From NCBI GenBank assembly GCA_947495555.1, contig CANLZI010000001.1, positions 1,650,861-1,714,860 of the forward strand: a DNA stretch of 64,000 nucleotides. Direction: 5' to 3'. The stretch comes from an uncultured Erythrobacter sp. Lineage in GTDB: Bacteria > Pseudomonadota > Alphaproteobacteria > Sphingomonadales > Sphingomonadaceae. Of this stretch, positions 53,612-63,460 are shown in pieces (position 1 is the stretch's first letter; the number at the start of each line of letters is the position of its first letter). The notes beneath the pieces were generated by a model that saw only the letters and a list, made by a program, of their open reading frames with translations, searched no databases and was not told the DNA's origin. Position numbers and translations under genes: made by a program.

Positions 53612-54256
53612 CTAGCCGGTGATGAGGCTCGGTGCCTGCAACCTTGCCGCCATTCGGGCGAAGTCGCCCAAGGTCATCACATCGTCAAACACCACCCCAT
53701 AGCGATTGTCATCGCGCCAGCGTACTTTGGCGTAAAACTCGCCCAGGCCCTTGCTCTCGATCCGCAAATTTTGATCCATGGCCAACAGCGTATCTGCTTC
53801 GAACAGGGCGCCTTGCTGGGAGATGTTGTGAATCTCTACGGCTGCGCGCTTCAATGACGCGGTCATAATGGCTGGAATGCGGATACTCAGGCGCAAGCCA
53901 CGTTTGGGAAATTGACCGACCTCGGAAACGAATTGCTCGACAGCCACATTCTCGACAAATTCAAATCCGGCTTCGCCTTCGCGCTCCCATACGCGCTTGA
54001 TCTGGTAGGTTTCGCCGCTTTGCAGTTGCAGGGTCAATTCATTGCCTTGGGGCAGCTTGTGGAACAGCTTCATGCTGATCCCGGTTGCGGACACATCCCG
54101 GATCACGCAAACAAATTCGCCTTGCGCGCTGACCAGCTTCGCCGAGCGGATGAGCAACGTAAAGCGCGGCGCGCGCCGAAGATCGGTCGCCCCATTTGAT
54201 CCATCATTATCGGATTCCGGCTTGATCACCGCATGATCCATACTTGCATACCCCAT
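53612..54256 (-). CDS. PilZ domain protein, probably tandem PilZ
   Basis: RRAPRF plus DVSATGISM; second region RLSIR plus NISQQGALF. Confidence 0.82.
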   Translation of the reverse strand: MGYASMDHAVIKPESDNDGSNGATDLRRAPRFTLLIRSAKLVSAQGEFVCVIRDVSATGISMKLFHKLPQGNELTLQLQSGETYQIKRVWEREGEAGFEFVENVAVEQFVSEVGQFPKRGLRLSIRIPAIMTASLKRAAVEIHNISQQGALFEADTLLAMDQNLRIESKGLGEFYAKVRWRDDNRYGVVFDDVMTLGDFARMAARLQAPSLITG

Positions 54257-54433
54257 GCTGCAAGGCCCCGATTGACCTTCCAGAACGTATTAGACCAGCT
54301 GTGCCTAACGCGATGTCTATATCGCGCTACGAGTTAAGACTGAGCTAACACGGTAAACAGCTTTAAGGGATGTCCTGATAGTAGAGTGCGCAAGAGCTGC
54401 TTGCTGCTGAGCGGTCGCCCGTTTTGGCGCGCG

Positions 54434-55306
54434 TCAAAGGCAATCGATGAAGTGCTCTACTGTTGGCTCGCGACCCGCATCATACAGCACTGCCGCACCG
54501 ATAGAGAACCGAAAGCCGCCAGGATGCGGAACGCCCTCAACACTGCCTTCAGAAATCATCGCCTTCGCTGCAGATTGGGGCAAAGTCGTCAATATGTCGG
54601 TTTGCTTGGCCAGTTCGATGCAGGCCGCCTGGCTGAGCAGGCGATAATGCGGCACCCCGGCCTTCTCGAGCATCACGCGCACATCTTCGGGCAGAGATTG
54701 CGCAAACAGGCGGTCAAATCCGGCCAGCGCCCAATCATATTGCACGACTTCTTCGAATGTGTGCGGGCGGGATGCGGCCGGATGGCCTTTGCGGTGGATC
54801 ATCCAATAGGGCTCATCGATTACATTGGTGACCTTCATGCGGTCTTTGTGAGGCAGGCCCGCCAGGCTGGCTTCGTGATAGACCAACAGATGAATGCGGC
54901 GCTGGACCAATTCTTCGGCAGCAAGATGCGGCGGCATGGTGGCAACATTGATCCGCGTTCTGGGATAGCGTCGGGCAAATTTCACGATGGCTGGATGGAT
55001 CATGCTCTCGATCACACCAGGGCCGCTGACGATGCTGAGCTCGTGCTCACCGGCAGCAACCGAGCCTCGCACGCTCGCCGCGAAGGCCAACAGATCGACC
55101 GCTTGCGGATAGAGCTTCTTGCCAGCTTCGGTCGCCACCACCGTGCGAGTGGTGCGATGGAACAGCTGCGTTTCCCAATCGGCTTCGAGCGTCTTGATGC
55201 TCTTGGTAATCGCCGAATGGGTCAGCCCCAGCTCTTCTGCAGCGGCTGTAAAGCTGAGCAGCCGATAGACGGCTTCGAAATGCCGCATGAGGCGTAAGTC
55301 ATCCAT
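54434..55306 (-). CDS. LysR family transcriptional regulator
   Basis: LRLMRHFEAVYRLLSFTAAAEELGLTHSAITKSIKTLEADWETQLFHRTTRTVVATEAGK HTH. Confidence 0.95.
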   Translation of the reverse strand: MDDLRLMRHFEAVYRLLSFTAAAEELGLTHSAITKSIKTLEADWETQLFHRTTRTVVATEAGKKLYPQAVDLLAFAASVRGSVAAGEHELSIVSGPGVIESMIHPAIVKFARRYPRTRINVATMPPHLAAEELVQRRIHLLVYHEASLAGLPHKDRMKVTNVIDEPYWMIHRKGHPAASRPHTFEEVVQYDWALAGFDRLFAQSLPEDVRVMLEKAGVPHYRLLSQAACIELAKQTDILTTLPQSAAKAMISEGSVEGVPHPGGFRFSIGAAVLYDAGREPTVEHFIDCL

Positions 55307-55323
55307 TTGTGAGAATGAGTAAC

Positions 55324-55348
55324 AAAATTGACCCTATTATTCAATTTT
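55324..55348. promoter_or_regulatory. candidate LysR operator in divergent promoter region
   Basis: Perfect 8-bp dyad AAAATTGA-N9-TCAATTTT between lysR-type gene and sterol desaturase. Confidence 0.6.
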
Positions 55349-55401
55349 TCTCAGAACACCTCTTGGATATAGCGAACTGAAGAGATTTGGAGAGGTTTGC
55401 C

Positions 55402-56361
55402 ATGACGCTTGAGAACATCATCAATTCGAACATCGCAATGATCGTGATCCCACTCTATTTTGCGGCAATATTTGGCGAGTCAATTTTCAACCATTTCTTC
55501 CATGAACGCGGCGTTGGCGACATGAAGGACAATGGCGTGTCGATGGGGATGGGTTTGGTCAGCGCTGTGACCAATGGTGCGACCGCCTTCATCTCAGTGG
55601 GCGTCTTGTTCTGGGTCCAACAGTTTCAACTCTATGCCATCCCACTCACGGTCGCCTCGCTGGTCATCTGCTTTATCCTCGATGATCTGCGCTATTATTG
55701 GCACCACCGGATCGCGCATCGGGTACGCTGGGTGTGGGCGATGCATGTGACCCATCATTCCAGCACGCAGTACAATTTCTCGGTTGCGCTGCGTCAGGGT
55801 TGGACCAAGCATTTCACCGGAACAATGATGTTCAAAGTGCCTTTGGTTTTGATCGGGTTCGATCCAGTGGTTGTGCTGTTCTGCGGAGTGATCAATCCAA
55901 CCTACCAGTTTTTCCTGCATACAGAGCTGGTAAACAAGATGCCGCGCTGGTTCGAAGCAGTGTTCAACACGCCCTCGCATCACCGCGTCCACCATGGGCG
56001 CAACCCCCAATATCTCGACGCCAATTATGCCGGCACGCTGATTATCTGGGACAAGATGTTCGGCACATTCGTCGCTGAACAAGAGAAAGTCGATTACGGC
56101 CTGGTCAAGAACCTGGAAACGCTCAATCCCTTCATCATCATTTTCCATGAATATTGGGGTATATTGAAGGACGCATCGCAACGCGGCCTCACCCTATGGC
56201 AGCGTATCCTATATGTGTTGGCGCCTCCGGGCTGGTGCCATGATGGATCACGCCTGACATCAGAGCAGATCAAAGCTGAGCATTACGCGGCGCACACTGA
56301 CTGTGCGGCCGGACCATCCAAGACCAGTCACGACACGGCCACAGCTCTGGCGGAAAGCTGA
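55402..56361 (+). CDS. sterol desaturase/fatty acid hydroxylase family protein
   Basis: Histidine boxes HHRIAH, HVTHHSS, HHRVHHG. Confidence 0.95.
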   Translation: MTLENIINSNIAMIVIPLYFAAIFGESIFNHFFHERGVGDMKDNGVSMGMGLVSAVTNGATAFISVGVLFWVQQFQLYAIPLTVASLVICFILDDLRYYWHHRIAHRVRWVWAMHVTHHSSTQYNFSVALRQGWTKHFTGTMMFKVPLVLIGFDPVVVLFCGVINPTYQFFLHTELVNKMPRWFEAVFNTPSHHRVHHGRNPQYLDANYAGTLIIWDKMFGTFVAEQEKVDYGLVKNLETLNPFIIIFHEYWGILKDASQRGLTLWQRILYVLAPPGWCHDGSRLTSEQIKAEHYAAHTDCAAGPSKTSHDTATALAES

Positions 56362-56362
56362 G

Positions 56363-56971
56363 ATGCCCGCACCGCATTACGCCTTGTCCGAAGCGCTGAT
56401 CGTTTTTGCAGCATTATGGGTTGCGTGGAAAATGGCGCGGGGTGGCGGCTGGCTCGGCGCGCTGGGCGTTGCGATCTTCGGTTTCGCCGCAGGCATTGGC
56501 GTCATTCGATTTGGCTTTGGCCGAATTGAAGAGTTGGCAGATTTCCATCAGGCCTTCGCGCAAATCGGCGGAGCAACAGCGATGGCGCTGGTCGCCTTGC
56601 AATGCTGTATGGGCGGCATGAAAATGTGGTCTGGCTGGCGGTTGGGCCTCGCCCTAGCGCTCGACGTAGCAACCCTGTTGGCGGGCCTATTGGTGCCAAG
56701 CGCGACCGTCCCGCTCTTCTTGGCCTGGCTTATCGTCGGCGCGATTGCCTGCGCGATGCTGGCAGCCCCCAGCGTGAAGCTGCGATTGCTAAGGGCAGCC
56801 GTATTTGCAAGCTTTCTGGTGAATGTGCTGCTGATCCGCCGATCACCTTTGCTGAGCATGGATACCAGTTGGCACATGTATCATACGCTGATCGCATTGT
56901 GGCTGATTGGGGTTTGGTGGGTGCTGGTAAAGGGCTCGGACCGTGCGCAACCAGCGCAGCACAATTTGTAA
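56363..56971 (+). CDS. hypothetical polytopic membrane protein
   Basis: Several TM segments; ORF starts 1 nt after desaturase stop. Confidence 0.75.
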   Translation: MPAPHYALSEALIVFAALWVAWKMARGGGWLGALGVAIFGFAAGIGVIRFGFGRIEELADFHQAFAQIGGATAMALVALQCCMGGMKMWSGWRLGLALALDVATLLAGLLVPSATVPLFLAWLIVGAIACAMLAAPSVKLRLLRAAVFASFLVNVLLIRRSPLLSMDTSWHMYHTLIALWLIGVWWVLVKGSDRAQPAQHNL

Positions 56972-57025
56972 AATAGCTCAGGCCCCACCGGGCATTTTGG
57001 CGATCACAATTCTGGGGTTGTTTAC

Positions 57026-57112
57026 TGGTGCGGGTGGCGAGACTCGAACTCGCACGATCTATAGGATCAGGGGATTTTAAGTCCCCGGCGTCTACCATTC
57101 CGCCACACCCGC
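57026..57112 (-). tRNA. tRNA-Leu (anticodon UAA), CCA encoded
   Basis: Minus strand GCGGGTGTGGCGGAATGGTAGACGC..GGGGACTTAAAATCCCC..GTTCGAGTCTCGCCACCCGCACCA. Confidence 0.95.
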
Positions 57113-57209
57113 AGCGCAGCGATGCGAGCCCTAGCGACACAACCGGCTCGGGACAATCAATTAGCTTGGAATTTGTTGGTAGCTTCAAACAGTAGCTGAC
57201 CAAATGGGC

Positions 57210-57491
57210 TCAATCGTCGTTGAGGCGGCGACGCATGTCCTTGCCCGCTTTGAAATACGGAACGCGCTTTGCCGGAACATCGACAGATTCGCCTGTACGA
57301 GGGTTGCGGCCAGTACGTGCGGCGCGCTCTCGGGTCGAAAAAGCACCAAAGCCGCGCAGCTCTACCCGTCCGCCTTCCGACAATCGCTGAGCGATCTCAT
57401 CGAAGAACACATCGACCACTTGCTCGACTTCTTCTGCTCGCAATTCGGGATTATCGTCCTGAAGTGCCTGTAACAATTCGGATCTAATCAT
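57210..57491 (-). CDS. ihfB: integration host factor subunit beta
   Basis: [67 protein letters not shown]. Confidence 0.94.
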   Translation of the reverse strand: MIRSELLQALQDDNPELRAEEVEQVVDVFFDEIAQRLSEGGRVELRGFGAFSTRERAARTGRNPRTGESVDVPAKRVPYFKAGKDMRRRLNDD

Positions 57492-57683
57492 CTTTACCCT
57501 CCCGGATCGCTACCCGCTTTGGCAATCGGTATTCCGATCCCTCGTGCAGCGCAATTCCACCTTATTGCGACCCGAAAACAGCTAGTTTCCGTGGCAACGA
57601 TGGTGCCAGAGGCAGCGACATATCGCAAGCTGACAAGTGCAAAATAAGTTTGGTTAGTCCCAAATCAAGAAACCACCAGATTC

Positions 57684-58022
57684 TTAAGCGTCTTCAGACA
57701 GTTCCGCCGGCTTGATTCCCAGCCGCGCCATCCGCGCCCGGATTTCTGGCCACTCTTCTTGCAGAAATTGTTCGCGCTCGGCATGCACCAGCCGCTCCAC
57801 CGCGCCTTCGACAACATACATTCCAACGCCCCGTTGGACTTCCACCAGTCCGTCGTTTTGGAACTGCTGATAGGCCTTGGCCACAGTCAAAGGGTTGGCC
57901 CCCTGCTCTGCCGCGAGCGCACGGACCGACGGCAACATTGCGCCTTCGGCATAGTCGCCTTCGATGATGGCCGCTGCGATCTGATCACGCAGTTTGAGAT
58001 ATACAGGTCGATTTTGGCTCAT
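57684..58022 (-). CDS. GntR family transcriptional regulator (short, YtrA-like)
   Basis: YLKLRDQIAAAIIEGDYAEGAMLPSVRALAAEQGANPLTVAKAYQQFQNDGLVEVQRGVGMYV. Confidence 0.93.
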   Translation of the reverse strand: MSQNRPVYLKLRDQIAAAIIEGDYAEGAMLPSVRALAAEQGANPLTVAKAYQQFQNDGLVEVQRGVGMYVVEGAVERLVHAEREQFLQEEWPEIRARMARLGIKPAELSEDA

Positions 58023-58203
58023 AATTGTCCCTTGCAGGGTGCCTCAGTGCCATAATACAGCGGGGCGCGTCAAGTTTTGAGGTGCAATTGCCCAAGAGCC
58101 GTTTCAATTGAAACTTGCGCTTCACACTTTCAAATTCGGCGTTAGGGTGCGCCAGCTTAAGGGAGGCGTGCAAAAGCGCCGCCGAGAGTACGGGGAAGCA
58201 CAC

Positions 58204-59820
58204 GTGAAAGATTTCGCACTTTGGGCAGAGGCTGATTGGATCGCAGCAGTCGCGACAGCAGTACTCACGGTGTTTTTGATTGGCGGCGCTTATGCCGTCA
58301 CGCGCAAATCAGCTGAAGTCGGAGGCCACCCAAAGGGTCTTTACATCTTGTTCTTTGCCGAGATGTGGGAGCGTTTTTCTTATTACGGTATGCGCGCGCT
58401 ACTGATTTTCTATCTTACCCAGCATTGGTTGTTCAACGACAAGCCCGCGAACGTCATATATGGCGCATATATCAGTCTGGTTTACATCACGCCTGTCTTG
58501 GGCGGTTGGCTGGCCGACAGATATATCGGGCAAAGAAAGGCCGTGTTGTTCGGTGCGATCTTGCTCACCTTTGGCCACTTCTTGATGGCCTTTGAGGGCG
58601 CCGGGGGTCAAAGCGATCCAACAATCAACGTTTTCTGGCTCGCATTGAGCTTCATTATTGTTGGCTCCGGTTTCCTGAAGGCCAACATCTCGGTCATCGT
58701 GGGCCAGCTTTACTCACGCACCGACGTACGGCGCGATGGCGCCTATACGATCTTTTACATGGGCATTAATGTGGGCGCCGCGGTTGGGACTATCATTGCC
58801 GGCTATCTTGGCGTCACACTGGGCTGGTCTTACGGCTTTGGCGCGGCTGGCATTGGTATGTTGCTCGGCCTGATCGTATTCGTTCTGGGCAAGCCTTTGT
58901 TGATGGGCAAGGGCGAACCAGCCAAAGCGTTGGCCAAGAGTACCGAAATGAAAATGTACGGCATCGGTATTTTGGGCGTCGTGGTGATGTGGTTCCTGAT
59001 CCAGTATCAGTCTTTGGTCGGTGGCATCATGTTGATCGCCGGACTGGGTCTGCTGGGTTATGTTTTGTACGAGGCCTTCAAGCTCGAAAAAGAGCCGCGC
59101 GAGAGAATTTTCGCAGTCTTGTTCCTGATCGCCTTACAGCCCTTATTCTGGGGCCTGTTCGAGCAAGGCGGCGGCTCACTAAATCTGTTCACTGACCGAT
59201 ATATTGACCTGCAAGGCGTGCCCGCGCCAATCTTCCAGTCAATCAATCCGATTTTCATTATCTTGCTGGCACCAATGTTTGCCGGGCTTTGGACGTGGCT
59301 TGGCCGCAAAGGATTGGAGCCGTCCACGCCAGCCAAATTTGGTCTCGCGCTGATCCAGCTCGGATTCGGTTTTCTGGTGCTGGTTTGGGGTGCAAACTCC
59401 GTTGGTGCTGATGTCATGATTCCTGTTATTTTTCTGTTCGGCATCAATCTATTCGTCACGATGGGCGAGCTATGCCTGAGCCCGGTAGGCCTATCGGCAA
59501 TGAATCGGCTTTCACCCAAACATATGGCCAGCTTGATCATGGGCGCATGGTTCTTCGCAACCGCTGGTGGCGGTTTCGTCGCCGGCATAATCGGTGCTGC
59601 CACAGGCGGTGAAGATGGTGCCATGACGCGTGATGGTGCACTAGATGTGTATTGGACGATAGGACTGATCGCCATTGCAGTGGGTGTTGGCGTGGCCATC
59701 ATCGCAAGGTTCGTTAAGAAGCTGATGCATCTCGACACATTAACCGACGACGGGCTTGAAGGTTCTGCAGCAGCAGGCCTTGAAGCACAGGAAGCAGGAG
59801 TCCATCCCGCCAGCCGCTAA
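58204..59820 (+). CDS. POT/PTR family proton-dependent oligopeptide transporter
   Basis: GLYILFFAEMWERFSYYGMRALLIFYLTQHWLF; GTG start proposed (ORF open from 58108). Confidence 0.93.
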   Translation: MKDFALWAEADWIAAVATAVLTVFLIGGAYAVTRKSAEVGGHPKGLYILFFAEMWERFSYYGMRALLIFYLTQHWLFNDKPANVIYGAYISLVYITPVLGGWLADRYIGQRKAVLFGAILLTFGHFLMAFEGAGGQSDPTINVFWLALSFIIVGSGFLKANISVIVGQLYSRTDVRRDGAYTIFYMGINVGAAVGTIIAGYLGVTLGWSYGFGAAGIGMLLGLIVFVLGKPLLMGKGEPAKALAKSTEMKMYGIGILGVVVMWFLIQYQSLVGGIMLIAGLGLLGYVLYEAFKLEKEPRERIFAVLFLIALQPLFWGLFEQGGGSLNLFTDRYIDLQGVPAPIFQSINPIFIILLAPMFAGLWTWLGRKGLEPSTPAKFGLALIQLGFGFLVLVWGANSVGADVMIPVIFLFGINLFVTMGELCLSPVGLSAMNRLSPKHMASLIMGAWFFATAGGGFVAGIIGAATGGEDGAMTRDGALDVYWTIGLIAIAVGVGVAIIARFVKKLMHLDTLTDDGLEGSAAAGLEAQEAGVHPASR

Positions 59821-59897
59821 GAAAAATCCGTGCGCTGCTTATTGGCGAGCGCCGCAAAAATTTCGGGCTATGCCCAACCAGAAAGGGTCGTACCAAG

Positions 59898-61286
59898 ATG
59901 GTCACACGTTTAACTTTAACCGCAATGGTTGCGCTGGCGCTTGGCGCTTGCACAACCGCCACTGCTGAAGAGGCCGGCGCACCTAAGAGCGCCTCTGCTA
60001 CCGCCAGCAATTTGCCCGACACACCAGATGTGCCGTATCCTTCCACATACCGGGCCTATCCCGGCGCACCCACCGCGGTGGTCGGAGCAACTGTGTTTGA
60101 TGGAACGGGTCGCCAATTTGATGGGACCACAGTGTTGTTTCGCGATGGCAAAGTCGAGGCAATCGGCACAGGCCTGGATACGGCCGGCTACACCTTGATT
60201 GATGGCGCAGGGAAATTCGTTACTCCGGGCATCATCGATATTCACTCGCATCTGGGTGATTACCCTTCGCCCAGCGTAACTGCACATAGTGATGGCAATG
60301 AATCGACCAACCCAACAACGCCCGATGTCTGGGCCGAGCATTCAGTCTGGCCACAAGACCCCGGTTTCAGCCGGGCGCTGGCGAATGGCGGCGTGACATC
60401 GCTGCAAATCCTTCCCGGCTCAGCCAATTTGATGGGTGGCCGTTCTGTCACGCTGAAAAACGTGCCTGCTCGCACGGTACAAGGCATGAAGTTTCCGGGT
60501 GCGCCCTATGGCTTTAAGATGGCCTGCGGTGAGAACCCCAAGCGTGTCTATGGTCGTAAGGGCCGTAAACCCAGCACACGGATGGGCAACTTTGCAGTCA
60601 ACCGCCAGACGTGGCTGGATGCGCGCGCCTATGCCGAAGATGCAGACCGTGACCGCGACTTGGAGAATGAAACACTTGTCGGCGTTTTGAAGGGTGAAAT
60701 TCTGGTCCACAACCATTGTTATCGCGCGGATGAAATGGCGCTGGTGATGGATATGGCCAAGGAGATGGGATATCGCGTCACCGCATTCCACCATGCCGTC
60801 GAAAGCTACAAGATTGGTGATCTGCTGCGCGAAAATGACGTTTGCAGCGCGATCTGGGCCGACTGGTATGGATTCAAAATGGAAAGCTATGATGGCATTC
60901 CCGAGAATGCCGCTTTGCTGCACCAGGCTGGTGCCTGCGTGGTCATCCATTCCGATAGCGACCAAGTCATCCAACGCCTCAACCAAGCTGCGGCAAAAGC
61001 TCAGGCTGCCGGTACACGGATGGGCATCGACATTACCGACGCGCAAGCGATCGGCTGGATAACTCTGAATGCGGCCAAAGCTATGGGTATTGCCGATATG
61101 ACCGGTAGCCTCGAACCGGGCAAAATGGCCGATGTGGTTCTGTGGAATGGTGACCCGCTGAGCGTCTACTCGCGGCCGGAAAAGGTCTGGATCGATGGCG
61201 CATTGCTGTTTGATGCGCTGGATCCCAAGCGCCGTCCGGTGGCAGATTTCGAACTGGGTCAGCCTGGTGAAGGAGACGTGAAATGA
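59898..61286 (+). CDS. amidohydrolase family protein (exported lipoprotein)
   Basis: Lipobox LALGAC; TPGIIDIHSHLGDYP, HNHCY, HHAVES, HSDSDQ metal ligands. Confidence 0.93.
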   Translation: MVTRLTLTAMVALALGACTTATAEEAGAPKSASATASNLPDTPDVPYPSTYRAYPGAPTAVVGATVFDGTGRQFDGTTVLFRDGKVEAIGTGLDTAGYTLIDGAGKFVTPGIIDIHSHLGDYPSPSVTAHSDGNESTNPTTPDVWAEHSVWPQDPGFSRALANGGVTSLQILPGSANLMGGRSVTLKNVPARTVQGMKFPGAPYGFKMACGENPKRVYGRKGRKPSTRMGNFAVNRQTWLDARAYAEDADRDRDLENETLVGVLKGEILVHNHCYRADEMALVMDMAKEMGYRVTAFHHAVESYKIGDLLRENDVCSAIWADWYGFKMESYDGIPENAALLHQAGACVVIHSDSDQVIQRLNQAAAKAQAAGTRMGIDITDAQAIGWITLNAAKAMGIADMTGSLEPGKMADVVLWNGDPLSVYSRPEKVWIDGALLFDALDPKRRPVADFELGQPGEGDVK

Positions 61287-62569
61287 GAACGCTCCTCACA
61301 CTCGCCGCCAGCGCCATCGTTCTGATCGCTAGCCCTGTCGCAGCGCAAGATGTGGTCATCACCAATGCAACAATTGGCACGGGTGACGGCAGCGAGCCGA
61401 TCGAAGGTGCCACCGTCATCATACGCGGCGGCAAAGTTGTCGCCGTAGGCCAAGAATTGCGGCCCGATCCGTCGCTACCCGTGCTGGATGGAACCGGCAC
61501 TTGGGTCACACCTGGCCTAGTTGCTGCTGTCACCAATTTGGGCCTAGTTGACGTTCGAGCAGTCAGCGAAAGCAATGATGCCGCAGCCAGCTCTTCCCGC
61601 TTCAATGCAGCACTCGATGTGACGCCAGCGATTAACCCGGCCTCACAGCACATGCTGGTCAGCCGGGGCGAAGGGGTCACCAGGGCTGTCGTGATGAGTG
61701 ATCCGTCTGGTGCAATCTTCGGGGGGCAAGGCGCTATCATCGATACGGGAGCAGACCCCGATCCCATCACCCGCAGCAAAGCGTTTCAATATGTCACACT
61801 GGCCGAGGGTGGCGCACGTATCGCCGGAGGCAGCCGAACCGCCAGCCATGTCGAATTGCGCAATGCCCTGCGCGAGGCGAGCGACTTTGCTGCCGGTCGG
61901 TGGAGCGGTGATGGAAACTTGCTCACCCGCGCCGATGCCGAGGCCTTGGTTCCCATTGTGTCTGGCCGACAAAAGCTGCTCATCCATGTCGATCGCGCAT
62001 CCGATATTCGCGCGGTTCTCGCCTTATCGAAAGAGTTTGGCGCATTGGACATCGTACTGGTTGGTGCAACAGAAGGTTGGACCGTTGCCGCAGAACTGGC
62101 GCAGTCGGGCATCCCGGTTATCGCGGAAAGTTTGCAGGATTTGCCCGAGCGGTTTGAACAATTGGCCGCCACGCAAAGCAATATCGGGCGCATGCAGGCT
62201 GCTGGCGTCACTGTGGCTCTGAATGCCGATACCATCAGAAACATCCACCATTTGACCCAGCATGCTGGCAATTTGGTCGCTTTGACCCGGGTCCCGCGTG
62301 CAACAGGGCTGTCCTGGGGCGAGGCACTCGCTACGATTACCTCGCGCCCTGCCGAAGCGATGGGAATGGGCGGAAAAATTGGTGTTCTGGCACCGGGTGC
62401 GATGGGCGATCTGGTGGTGTGGGATGGTGATCCCCTGGAGGTCTCGTCAACACCGATCAGAGTTTATATCGAGGGTGTCGAGCAGCCGTTGGACAATCAC
62501 CAAACCCGCCTGCGGGAACGCTATCGCGATCTGGACGAAAGCGATCTGCCAAAGGCTTATGATTGGTAG
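61283..62569 (+). CDS. amidohydrolase-like protein (exported), HxH motif not conserved
   Basis: Signal peptide; WVTPGLVAAVTNLGL replaces HxH; C-terminal GVLAPGAMGDLVVWDGDPLE. Confidence 0.9.
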   Translation: MRTLLTLAASAIVLIASPVAAQDVVITNATIGTGDGSEPIEGATVIIRGGKVVAVGQELRPDPSLPVLDGTGTWVTPGLVAAVTNLGLVDVRAVSESNDAAASSSRFNAALDVTPAINPASQHMLVSRGEGVTRAVVMSDPSGAIFGGQGAIIDTGADPDPITRSKAFQYVTLAEGGARIAGGSRTASHVELRNALREASDFAAGRWSGDGNLLTRADAEALVPIVSGRQKLLIHVDRASDIRAVLALSKEFGALDIVLVGATEGWTVAAELAQSGIPVIAESLQDLPERFEQLAATQSNIGRMQAAGVTVALNADTIRNIHHLTQHAGNLVALTRVPRATGLSWGEALATITSRPAEAMGMGGKIGVLAPGAMGDLVVWDGDPLEVSSTPIRVYIEGVEQPLDNHQTRLRERYRDLDESDLPKAYDW

Positions 62570-62659
62570 CAAGGCAAAGGCAAAGGCAAATTGGCGCAAG
62601 ACGAGTGCTGGCCAAGCCCGAATTTGCGGCAATCGCCACTGTGGTGATAGGGTTTGGGC

Positions 62660-63334
62660 ATGGATCACGCCCTCACCGAACTCGCTGCAGCTAGCCTCAC
62701 GCTGATTGGAACCCATTTCGCTATGTCGCACCCCTTGCGGGGCCCGATGGAGCGCGTGTTTGGGCCAAAGGGTTTCCAGGGGGTCTATTCGCTAGTCAGT
62801 CTGGCGGCGATTGTGTGGATTTACTTTGCGTTCAAGGCTGCCCCGACAGGCGATTTGCCGGGATCGGGTGAGGCAGGTTGGATCATTGCCAGCCTGATGC
62901 TGATCCCGGGGCTGGTCCTTTATGCCGGGTCGTTCTCTGGCAATCCTGCTCTGCCCACTCCCGGTGCTGCGACGCAGGCCCGAGCCGAGCCCAAGGGTGT
63001 GTTTCTGGTCACGCGCCACCCGATGATGTGGTCTTTCGCCATCTGGGCACTGTCGCACATCATTTTGTTGTGGAGCTGGCGAACCATGATTGTGGCTACA
63101 ACCGTTGGCGCACTGGCGCTGATTGGTGCGCATATGCAAGACCGCAAGAAGCGCGTGCAGTTGGGTGATGCATGGGACATGTGGCAAAGCCGCACATCCT
63201 ATTGGCCGCGCTGGCACAAGATGTTCGCCGTTGGTCTGTTACCCTGGGTGATCGCGTTGATGCTGTGGGTTTTGATCAGCTGGCTGCATCTGCCCCTTGG
63301 GGGCATCCCCGCGGGCATTTGGCGCTGGTTCTAA
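62660..63334 (+). CDS. NnrU family protein
   Basis: LIGTHFAMSHPLRGPMERVFGPKGFQGVYSLVSL, multiple TMs. Confidence 0.9.
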   Translation: MDHALTELAAASLTLIGTHFAMSHPLRGPMERVFGPKGFQGVYSLVSLAAIVWIYFAFKAAPTGDLPGSGEAGWIIASLMLIPGLVLYAGSFSGNPALPTPGAATQARAEPKGVFLVTRHPMMWSFAIWALSHIILLWSWRTMIVATTVGALALIGAHMQDRKKRVQLGDAWDMWQSRTSYWPRWHKMFAVGLLPWVIALMLWVLISWLHLPLGGIPAGIWRWF

Positions 63335-63460
63335 CAAGCTGCTCTATCAGCCCTGTTATAATCAATGCGGTAGAAAGAGGCTGGTGCAAGACGCTTTTAA
63401 TTGTTTTGGCAGATGAATATGTTCATGACTGCCGCTAGCCCGATGCGCTAAGGAAACAGA

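Noticed and set aside
62573-62592. GGCAAA triplicate tandem repeat
   Set aside because: Three copies of a 6-mer in an intergenic gap; too short to be meaningful.
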